Positions 1 to 5,078 of a DNA stretch of 8,005 nt are shown here, in pieces. Source of the DNA: a bacterium (GTDB lineage: Bacteria; Armatimonadota; Fimbriimonadia; Fimbriimonadales; JBAXQP01); the NCBI GenBank assembly GCA_037131655.1, contig JBAXQP010000123.1:1-8005 (forward strand), given 5' to 3'. Each line of letters starts with the position of its first letter. Within the stretch, counting starts at the first letter, position 1. The translations under genes were made by a program, and so were the position numbers. The notes below the pieces were generated by a model. That model did not search any database and had not been told where the DNA came from. It was given only the letters and a program-made list of their open reading frames with translations.

Positions 1-1508
1 CGGTGAGGGTCTTCAAAGGTGGATATGTCACGGAAGGTTTCGAAATTAAAGATGACTAAATCGGCATAGGCATCAGGTTTTAATATGCCGCGGTCGGTCC
101 AGCCTAATCGCTGAGCAGGAAGAGACGTCATCTTTCTTACGGCATCCTCTAAAGTTAGGAGCGGTGTTTCTTTCACGTAATTGGCGAAGATTCGGGGGAA
201 TGTGCCATACGATCGAGGGTGCGGCCGTTCGGCGCTCATGGGGCCATCGGGTAAAGTACCGATCGCATCTGAACCGATCATTGTATGCGGATACTTCAGC
301 ACTGTTTGCACGTCCTCTTCACTCAAGCTAAAATGTCCTGCGCTCACAAACCCATGTTCATCAGCGAGAAGATCGAGCACGAATTCCTCCGGCTCCTGCT
401 CCATCATACCGGCAGCCGCAAAGATCGTATGCCCCTGCAAATACCGATGATGCTGCGCGTTACCGATTACTACCCGAGACCAATCGGTATTTTCCGCCTT
501 CATATCATTAAGAATTCGAGGGCGATAATCGGGGTCGGTCAGACGAGTGGCATAATCTTTGGGGTCCGTTGTTTTTACCCAATCGGGCAAAAAGGCCACT
601 GCGAGCGAGGTCTGATAAGCAAGATAGGGATAAGCATCCAGTAATATATCCATCCCTTTCGCTCGCTCCTTATCGACAATTCCAAGCGTCGTATTAATCT
701 TGCCCCAATTCCGTTTCCCATCAGCCTTATGATGGGAAAGTTGAAGCGGCATATTGCCCTCTTTGGCGATGACGAGGGCTTCCTGGACCGACTCGATGAG
801 CTTATCTCCTTCGCTTCGAAGATGGGTCGTATAAAACCCACCACGCCGTCCTGCCACTTTTGCTAATTCAATTATCTCATCAGTGCGCGCAAATGAGGCA
901 GGGGGATATTCCAACCCAGTTGATAATCCCCATACCCCCGCATCAAATGCCTCTTCAACAAGAGCTTTCATTTGTTCGAGTTCATTTTGGTCAGGCGGTC
1001 TAGGTTCAAAACCAAGTACTCGCTTGCGAATTGTGCCGTGACCTGCCAAAGGAACGTAATTCGTCCCCGTTCCCTGCTCTTCAATTAACCGTAGATGCTC
1101 CTCAGCAGAACTCCAATTGACCTGAACACCGAACGGCAGCAACCACTTTTGCTCGAACTCAAACTTAGGTGAATTTATAATCTGACCCATCGCCATCCCG
1201 CAATTGCTCACCACTTGGCTGGTCACACCCTGAAAGAGCATGCTCACCTGATCGGGATTTTGAAGAATCGAAAGGTCGGAGTGAGTGTGCATATCGATAA
1301 AACCAGGGCTGACCACTAATCCGGATGCATCGATTACCTTTGGTGCATTCCAAGTAGAAAGCTCCCCCACCGCCACAATCTTATCGCCAGTAATCGCAAC
1401 ATCAGCAACTCTTCCCAGAGCACCTGTCCCATCAACCACAACCCCGCCCTTTATAAGCACGTCGCATGACTGAACCCTAAAATGGGTGGCGGATGGTGTG
1501 CTCGTCAA
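1..1508 (-). CDS. N-acyl-D-amino-acid deacylase (D-aminoacylase family amidohydrolase), 3' end cut by window edge
   Basis: Known family role: zinc-dependent hydrolysis of N-acyl-D-amino acids to the free D-amino acid and a carboxylate, usually in the cytoplasm. The frame is open across 502 codons with no break. Counting from the TTG at 1508, it shows the metal-binding HTH (His74, His76) after SPGFID, a Cys in SNCG (Cys103, matching the metal-ligand Cys of Alcaligenes D-aminoacylase), THLRSEGD (His229), LSHHK (His259/260), DAYPY, and GSDAIG (Asp414), so the active site looks intact. The last visible residues, FRDISTFEDPH, are a late family motif, so only about 30-50 residues are missing. The start is uncertain. 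TTG 1506-1508 directly follows the HDAC-like stop and gives about 20 residues before the first strand (DVLIKGG). GTG 1458-1460 would give a shorter N-terminus. Neither has a clear Shine-Dalgarno, which suggests translational coupling to the upstream gene. Substrate preference (D-Glu, D-Asp or broad) cannot be read from sequence. Confidence 0.9.
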   Translation of the reverse strand, partial: MTSTPSATHFRVQSCDVLIKGGVVVDGTGALGRVADVAITGDKIVAVGELSTWNAPKVIDASGLVVSPGFIDMHTHSDLSILQNPDQVSMLFQGVTSQVVSNCGMAMGQIINSPKFEFEQKWLLPFGVQVNWSSAEEHLRLIEEQGTGTNYVPLAGHGTIRKRVLGFEPRPPDQNELEQMKALVEEAFDAGVWGLSTGLEYPPASFARTDEIIELAKVAGRRGGFYTTHLRSEGDKLIESVQEALVIAKEGNMPLQLSHHKADGKRNWGKINTTLGIVDKERAKGMDILLDAYPYLAYQTSLAVAFLPDWVKTTDPKDYATRLTDPDYRPRILNDMKAENTDWSRVVIGNAQHHRYLQGHTIFAAAGMMEQEPEEFVLDLLADEHGFVSAGHFSLSEEDVQTVLKYPHTMIGSDAIGTLPDGPMSAERPHPRSYGTFPRIFANYVKETPLLTLEDAVRKMTSLPAQRLGWTDRGILKPDAYADLVIFNFETFRDISTFEDPH

Positions 1509-2372
1509 TCAGCCGAAAGAGTGAGAATACTTCAGGCATGCGGCAACAGTATTGCGGTGTAGTTCCAGCACAGGCTCAATTGTGCCCTGAGCATCCCGCT
1601 GATAACCTCCTGCTAGGTTCCATGCCAGCGGCTGATCCTTGAACCCTGTGAACACCATCATGTCACGCTCTTGCATCTGGTCGGTGGTGAGCAGTCCACC
1701 CAGCGGGTCATGCTCATGGGGGTCAGCCCCAGCTTGGTACAGGATCACATCGCAGTCTTGCATCTCGCCAATGGCATTTTTGAGCCAGTCGAAATACTTG
1801 TGTGCAAACTTTCCTGCGCCATCCTTGGAGTCAAACACGGCCCCCTGAGTAAAGTGGGTCACGTAGTCGATTTCCAGGCGCTCGATGATGTCTTCGGTGC
1901 CATTGCCATGGTGAAAGTCGCAGTCCAAGATGCCAATGGATTTGGCATTGCCAGCACTCTTCAAAGCCACCGCCGTCACCATCAAGCCATTGAATGTACA
2001 AAACCCTTGCGAGAAGTCGTACCCTGCATGGTGGAACCCGGAGGTAGGGGAGCAGGTATGGGTCTGATGCTCAAGCGCATACTCGGTTGCCGCTAGTAGC
2101 GATCCACTGGTGTAGAGCAGTGAGTTTGCCACCGCTTCGCTGGTGTTGCCGAATCCGTTGGTGATGCGGCTATGCAAGACGCCATCCACAAAACGCGGGT
2201 CGTGAGCCTTGCCAATAACGGCATCTTGCAATGGCTCAAACGCCACGATGTCGTCTGGCGTGATTAATCCATGCTTGAGCCAGTCAGCTACTACCAACGC
2301 AGGCTTACCGGCGCTGGGTGAATACGATGCCGCCTCTGCGCAACTTTGTTGTGGAACGTAAAAAATCTTCAT
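1509..2372 (-). CDS. Histone deacetylase superfamily protein (HDAC-like / acetylpolyamine amidohydrolase type)
   Basis: Complete 287-residue zinc deacetylase of the arginase/HDAC fold. Bacterial members remove acetyl or other acyl groups from polyamines, small amides or protein lysines; the substrate here is unknown. Visible motifs are the His pair (His114-His115 in SGFHHAGYDF), FCTFNG (124-129), the first metal motif DCDFHHGNGTED (Asp150, Asp152, His154), the third metal Asp in GADPHEHDPLGG (Asp217), and the glycine-tyrosine motif AGGY ending at Tyr257, the likely transition-state Tyr. There is no signal peptide, so it is probably cytoplasmic. The ATG has a good AGGGAGA Shine-Dalgarno about 6 bases upstream. 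The stop TGA (1509-1511) is immediately followed, in the same frame, by the TTG of the deacylase gene, implying one transcript. Arginine codons are only CGT, CGC and CGG; Ile lacks ATA; ACC, GGC and CTG are frequent. Neighbours freely use CGA, AGA and ATA. This hints at acquisition from another genome. Confidence 0.93.
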   Translation of the reverse strand: MKIFYVPQQSCAEAASYSPSAGKPALVVADWLKHGLITPDDIVAFEPLQDAVIGKAHDPRFVDGVLHSRITNGFGNTSEAVANSLLYTSGSLLAATEYALEHQTHTCSPTSGFHHAGYDFSQGFCTFNGLMVTAVALKSAGNAKSIGILDCDFHHGNGTEDIIERLEIDYVTHFTQGAVFDSKDGAGKFAHKYFDWLKNAIGEMQDCDVILYQAGADPHEHDPLGGLLTTDQMQERDMMVFTGFKDQPLAWNLAGGYQRDAQGTIEPVLELHRNTVAACLKYSHSFG

Positions 2373-2441
2373 CGTCGTCTCCCTGTGTAGTGTGATTCTG
2401 TCCCAAGCAGCGCTACGGTTGCAAGGAAATGGACAGGGTGT

Positions 2442-2597
2442 TCATTGCACTCCAACGCCGTTACTCTCCGGTTCTTTGCGCAGGATTTCTACCTGCCGTT
2501 GATGCGGGTCGAAGTCGTCAGCTATTTCTATGACAAACTCTTCTTTGTAATCCCAGTTTTTTCTATAGAGAACGTAAGATGTAATTTTGACTTGCAT
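2442..2597 (-). CDS. Putative small protein, 51 residues, unknown function
   Basis: An ATG-to-TGA reading frame of 52 codons, 69 bases upstream of the HDAC-like gene on the same strand. The product begins MQVKITSYVLYRK, continues through an acidic middle (EEFVIEIADDFD, about residues 19-30) and ends in a polar tail. The alternation of hydrophobic and polar residues in 2-11 and 19-27 looks like two beta strands, and there is no signal peptide or membrane segment. Such a pattern is more protein-like than random intergenic translation. Against it, the Shine-Dalgarno is weak (GAAAG, about 8 bases before ATG) and I recognise no family. Its AT-rich codons (ATA, AGA, AAA) resemble the host genes more than the HDAC-like gene next to it. 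If real, it may share a transcript with the HDAC-like and deacylase genes. Confidence 0.45.
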   Translation of the reverse strand: MQVKITSYVLYRKNWDYKEEFVIEIADDFDPHQRQVEILRKEPESNGVGVQ

Positions 2598-2843
2598 GAT
2601 TAACTTTCACATTGTTGAATATTCATAACTAGGCTTCTTTACGAAAAAAGGCATTTGTTTATCTCGGCTAACTTTCGGAAGTTGATGAAGTGAGGACTCG
2701 ACTTAATTCACATAGCGCCAGCGTCTCGCCAGGCACGTCATTCCGAGATTGCAGATGAATCTTCCGGAATACCCTTCGACTTCGCTCGGGGTGACATGTT
2801 TACACACATAGAAGATTGTGACCTCCCTATTCCGTAATACTTA
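2598..2843. other. Intergenic stretch between ruvC operon and small ORF; REP-like palindrome, no gene seen
   Basis: These 246 bases carry no convincing coding frame on either strand. The right half holds the imperfect palindrome described separately (2737-2795). The left half (2598-2700) is AT-rich and should contain the promoter for the minus-strand small ORF/HDAC/deacylase set. Candidate -10-like stretches occur around 2610-2625 on the minus strand (TTATGAATATTC), but I see no convincing -35 partner and call no promoter. Confidence 0.5.
2737..2795. repeat. REP-like imperfect inverted repeat
   Basis: Left arm GTCATTCCGAG (2737-2747) pairs with right arm CTCGGGGTGAC (2785-2795) over 11 positions. 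As plus-strand RNA it has nine Watson-Crick pairs and two U-G wobbles. The 37-base loop contains the palindrome TTCCGGAA (2762-2769) and the phrase CCCTTCGACTTCGCTCGGGG. From general knowledge, wording of the type CCCTTCGACTTCGCTC...GTGAC recurs as dispersed intergenic palindromes in many bacterial genomes and metagenome bins, so this is probably one copy of such a family. It lies downstream of the ruvC/membrane-protein pair and could also help transcript 3' end formation or stability. There is no T-run after it, so it is not a canonical intrinsic terminator. Confidence 0.6.
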
Positions 2844-3050
2844 CTACGATCCCTTCCCTTTATTCTTTTTCTCACGCTCATTATAAATATCGGCTAAGGC
2901 TTTGTAGGGGTCGGTAATTGGGTTTTTGGCTTGTTCTTCTTCGAAATCTTCAATTCGCTTGTTAAGCCGTTGGACATTTTGGCGGACGGAGAGATAGGCG
3001 TAGACGGCTATCAGGATGATAATGATGACGATTAAGTACCAGGGGATCAT
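2844..3050 (-). CDS. Small membrane-anchored coiled-coil protein, unknown function
   Basis: A 68-residue protein starting MIPWYLIV. Residues 4-22 form one strongly hydrophobic segment (IVIIIILIAVYAYL), followed by a charged helix rich in Arg, Glu and Lys (23-41, QRLNKRIEDFEEEQ) that could form a coiled coil, then TDPYKALADIYNERE and a lysine/glycine tail. The likely topology is a single-pass inner-membrane protein with a short outer N-terminus and a cytoplasmic tail, by the positive-inside rule. The ATG (3048-3050) overlaps the ruvC stop as ATGA, so translation is very probably coupled to ruvC. An upstream in-frame start at 3095 would put 15 extra residues inside ruvC and spoil the membrane N-terminus, so I reject it. 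I recognise no family, and the link to recombination is only positional. Confidence 0.8.
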   Translation of the reverse strand: MIPWYLIVIIIILIAVYAYLSVRQNVQRLNKRIEDFEEEQAKNPITDPYKALADIYNEREKKNKGKGS

Positions 3051-3541
3051 GTTCGGATACCCAATGACCCAAGACGAACGCTGTGGGCATGGCAAATGCT
3101 TACCGCTAGCGCATCAGAGGCATGGTCGGGTTTAGGAGGCTCCTTAAGCCCCAAAATCTTCTGGACCATGAACTGCACTTGCTGCTTTTCTGCCCCCCCA
3201 TATCCTACGAGCGCCATTTTTACCTTCATTGGCGAATACTCCTGCCAAGCGATATTCGATTGCGCAACCGCCAAAAGAATTACCCCAATCGCCTGGCTAA
3301 CCTCCATCGCGCTTTTCTTGTTCACGCTGAAAAGCAGTTGCTCCGTCACCACTGCATCGGGTTTATATCGCTCAATTATATCAATCACATCTTTATGGAT
3401 ACGAAAGAGACGCTCGACTTTAGGCAACTTCGCATTTGACACTATAGCGCCGTATTCAATCAGTCGGCATTGTCCTCCCTCAGAGTTAACAACCCCAAAT
3501 CCCACATTTGCCAACCCCGGGTCGATCCCCAAAATAATCAT
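3047..3541 (-). CDS. ruvC: Crossover junction endodeoxyribonuclease RuvC
   Basis: RuvC is the dimeric Mg-dependent nuclease that cuts Holliday junctions symmetrically, acting with the RuvAB branch-migration motor in the cytoplasm. The 164-residue product has the usual family length. It begins MIILGIDPGLANVGFGVV, with catalytic Asp7 in the first RNase H-fold strand. It then has VVTEQLLF (Glu67), MEVSQAIG, the KMALVGYGGAEKQQV region, and PDHASDALAVSICHAH, where His140 and Asp143 fit the His/Asp pair of Thermus thermophilus RuvC (Glu-coli type has Asp/Asp at 138/141). The start is ATG 3539-3541, because the GIDPG strand sits at the N-terminus throughout the family. No strong Shine-Dalgarno precedes it, which is unusual. 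The usual partners ruvA and ruvB are not in this window. The gene overlaps the next one by ATGA. Confidence 0.96.
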   Translation of the reverse strand: MIILGIDPGLANVGFGVVNSEGGQCRLIEYGAIVSNAKLPKVERLFRIHKDVIDIIERYKPDAVVTEQLLFSVNKKSAMEVSQAIGVILLAVAQSNIAWQEYSPMKVKMALVGYGGAEKQQVQFMVQKILGLKEPPKPDHASDALAVSICHAHSVRLGSLGIRT

Positions 3542-3818
3542 ATATTGAATGTGACACGTGACAGGAAGAAAGTCAAGTTTTTTAGCTATCTCCCCAAACC
3601 AAATGATACTTCGGAAGAAGAACTGCTGTTGAATCAACAAAGATTCATGAGATAGCGATTTATGCGTAAAGTAAGCGAGGGGTGCGCGTCTGTTCTACGG
3701 AAGTTCAGGCTTTACCGTCATAAGAGTAAGAACCTTAATAAGATTACTCCCTTTCCTTTCATAGGGCAATGGGTATAATCCGGCAAAGCTTATCTTGGTG
3801 CTAGGGGGGAAAAGAGAA
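3542..3818. promoter_or_regulatory. Divergent intergenic region between ruvC and the LolA-thioredoxin gene
   Basis: These 277 bases must carry the start signals for ruvC (minus) and the exported thioredoxin-like gene (plus). Two short dyads are visible: TGTTGA-A-TCAACA (3627-3639), a perfect 6+1+6 palindrome on the ruvC side, and GAGTAA-N14-TTACTC (3724-3749), ending just upstream of where the -35 of the plus-strand promoter should lie. Either could be an operator, but short dyads arise by chance. A TTGACT (minus strand, about 3569-3574) lies upstream of ruvC but has no clear -10 at proper spacing. Confidence 0.4.
3752..3779 (+). promoter_or_regulatory. Probable sigma-70-type promoter of the LolA-thioredoxin gene
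   Basis: A perfect -10 hexamer TATAAT lies at 3774-3779, followed 39 bases later by the ATG at 3819. The -35 is weak: TTTCCT at 3752-3757 gives a 16-base spacer but matches the consensus poorly. The untranslated leader would be about 30-35 bases and contains the Shine-Dalgarno AGGGGGGA (3803-3810), 8 bases before the ATG. Confidence 0.55.
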
Positions 3819-4802
3819 ATGTTAATCCGATTGCTCGTTTTATTAAGTCTTGTAAGCATGACGTTGGGGGTTTTTGCAGATAATCGAGGGAACCAACTTC
3901 TTCGGAAACATGCTGCCAAGCTGGCCGCGGCTCAATCACTTAATGCGGAAGTAAGAGTGACTTCAGCCGAGGATAATTACACGATTTCTATTCAAATTCT
4001 TCGTCCCGATAAAGTCAAATTGGTCACGAAAACTTTGGTAAAAACCTCGGATGGGACGACCCAATGGTTCTATTACCCGCAGTCAAATTCATACATCAAA
4101 AGCAAGCCCGGCGATCCTGCGAACGTTCTGGATGTCGATGAAGTGGCCGTCTGGAAACCCTTCTTTAAACCTAAAGCTTTTGATGTGATTAAGGATGCAA
4201 CCTATGTCGGCATGGAAAAGATCGGCACAACCCAATATGACGTAGTCAGGTTCACGACCCTAAACAAAAGCACTGTAAAGCTTTATATCGACCCGGCTAC
4301 AGGCATTGGAAAACATGCTGATATTAATGTAAAAAAGCTCAAACCCTTATTAGTTATCAGCAAGAGCTTCACACTTGATGATCCGAACCTTAATGCCTCA
4401 ACGTTCGCTTGGACAATTCCGGCTGGCGCAAAGGAAGTCACTGAAGCAGAGATGACAGGCTTCGGATGGCTAACCGACTGGGACAAAGCTCTCGCTTTTG
4501 CAAAACAGCAGCGCAAGCCTGTTCTTATTGATTTCTACGCTGATTGGTGCCACTGGTGCAAGGTCTTAGATAAGGATGTCTTCCCAACCGCTGAATTCAA
4601 TGAGCAAGCAAAGAATTTCATCCTTCTGAAGGTAAATGGAGAAATCCAAGCCTCCCTTGCCGAACGCTTTGGCATCAGTGGATATCCGACGGCGATTTTC
4701 GTGGATTACAATGGCAATGTAATTCATGAAATTGTAGGCTATTTACCCTTAGCAGGTTACATTGAAGAAATGAAAACCGCCCTAAGCAAAGCCCCTAAGT
4801 AG
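3819..4802 (+). CDS. Exported LolA/DUF2092-like domain fused to a C-terminal thioredoxin domain (CHWC)
   Basis: A 327-residue protein. Residues 1-20 are a signal peptide (MLIRLLVLLSLV then GVFA, likely cut before Asp21), so it acts outside the cytoplasmic membrane. Residues about 22-207 resemble the LolA/outer-membrane-lipoprotein-sorting fold: an N-terminal helix (LLRKHAAKLAAAQSL), successive beta strands, and the closing FAWTIPAGAKEV typical of LolA/DUF2092 proteins. Residues about 213-327 are a thioredoxin domain of the DsbD-C-terminal/thioredoxin_7 type: DWDKALAFAKQQRKPVLIDF, active site WCHWC (Cys244, Cys247), and cis-Pro290 in GYPTAIF. Both redox cysteines are present and are the only cysteines in the mature protein. 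The ATG at 3819 is chosen for its Shine-Dalgarno and signal peptide; an upstream in-frame TTG (3795) would add eight residues spanning that Shine-Dalgarno. Inference: a periplasmic or surface thiol-disulfide reductant or isomerase whose LolA-like part may bind lipids or acylated proteins. It appears monocistronic. Confidence 0.88.
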   Translation: MLIRLLVLLSLVSMTLGVFADNRGNQLLRKHAAKLAAAQSLNAEVRVTSAEDNYTISIQILRPDKVKLVTKTLVKTSDGTTQWFYYPQSNSYIKSKPGDPANVLDVDEVAVWKPFFKPKAFDVIKDATYVGMEKIGTTQYDVVRFTTLNKSTVKLYIDPATGIGKHADINVKKLKPLLVISKSFTLDDPNLNASTFAWTIPAGAKEVTEAEMTGFGWLTDWDKALAFAKQQRKPVLIDFYADWCHWCKVLDKDVFPTAEFNEQAKNFILLKVNGEIQASLAERFGISGYPTAIFVDYNGNVIHEIVGYLPLAGYIEEMKTALSKAPK

Positions 4803-4827
4803 AGCGGCAAGTAGAGAATGATTCGAC

Positions 4828-4857
4828 AAAAAAGACCGTCAAAAGGCGGTCTTTTTT
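4828..4857 (+). terminator. Rho-independent terminator after the LolA-thioredoxin gene
   Basis: The stem GACCG(TC)/(GG)CGGTC around a short A-rich loop is flanked by six As (4828-4833) and six Ts (4852-4857), which extend the pairing and supply the U-tract. It begins 25 bases after the stop codon. The A/T symmetry means it may also stop transcription arriving on the minus strand. Confidence 0.93.
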
Positions 4858-4910
4858 GTTCGGGAAGCCTTTATTCGGTGTGTAATATAAGCTTTGCCAA
4901 TTATAATAAA

Positions 4911-4956
4911 TCCGCTTCCCTTCGTAGGCCTTTAGGCCATATCGAAGGGAAGCGGA
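4911..4956 (-). terminator. Long perfect hairpin in the convergent region, likely terminator for the tpx-glycosyltransferase operon
   Basis: A perfect 14-base-pair stem (TCCGCTTCCCTTCG, 4911-4924, against CGAAGGGAAGCGGA, 4943-4956) encloses an inner hairpin built from GGCC-TTTA-GGCC (4927-4938). Read on the minus strand, the hairpin is followed by TTTATTATAATT, a weak U-rich tail, which fits a terminator for the glycosyltransferase gene ending at 5079. On the plus strand there is no T-tract. The size and perfection also allow a repeat-family element, since terminators rarely need so long a stem. Confidence 0.55.
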
Positions 4957-4968
4957 GACCCCCTTGTA

Positions 4969-4989
4969 TTCCCCCTTGGAAAGGGGGAA
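4969..4989. repeat. G/C-run hairpin
   Basis: TTCCCCCTT (4969-4977) and AAGGGGGAA (4981-4989) form a perfect 9-base-pair stem with a three-base GGA loop. It sits 12 bases from the larger hairpin, in the convergent space between two operons. It has no T-tract on either strand, so it may be part of a small dispersed repeat or an RNA-stabilising 3' end structure. Confidence 0.5.
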
Positions 4990-5040
4990 ATTCCGACTCT
5001 GCTTTTCACCTATAGCCCTTCGCTTTTAGACTAATTCTGA

Positions 5041-5078
5041 AATCTTGCTTCTTGCCTTTTGCTTCTATCCCTTGCCCC
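5041..5078. repeat. Low-complexity pyrimidine-rich tract with degenerate CTTGC repeats
   Basis: On the plus strand CTTGCTT, CTTGCC, TTTTGCTT and CTTGCC follow one another with small spacers, so the minus strand reads as a purine-rich GGCAAG/GCAAG series immediately after the glycosyltransferase stop. It is too degenerate to be called a tandem array. No function is evident. Confidence 0.4.

Noticed and set aside
285..644. Plus-strand frame opposite the deacylase
   Set aside because: Antisense to the uninterrupted amidohydrolase frame with conserved metal-binding residues.
1509..1511. TGA as a recoded codon making one fused HDAC-deacylase gene
   Set aside because: TGA also ends ruvC and the small ORF at sensible places, and Trp is encoded by TGG throughout, so the code is standard here. 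Low-level readthrough remains possible.
1671..2096. Plus-strand 141-codon frame opposite the HDAC-like gene
   Set aside because: It lies wholly antisense to a gene with intact catalytic motifs, has no Shine-Dalgarno and shows no protein-like features of its own.
2738..2809. Minus-strand 23-residue ORF with GGGAGG upstream
   Set aside because: It is read straight through the REP-like palindrome, so the frame is a by-product of the repeat.
3051..3095. N-terminal extension of the small membrane protein
   Set aside because: The extra residues are out-of-frame ruvC sequence; the ATG in the ATGA overlap gives a clean membrane anchor.
3096..3548. Plus-strand 150-codon frame opposite ruvC
   Set aside because: Shadow of ruvC; its composition follows the complementary strand of a confidently identified gene.
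3542..3640. N-terminal extension of RuvC from a TTG at 3640
   Set aside because: It would add 33 residues before the MIILGIDPG strand, which is N-terminal in the family.
4818..5015. Plus-strand 65-codon frame after the thioredoxin gene
   Set aside because: It runs through the terminator and both hairpins and has no protein-like character.
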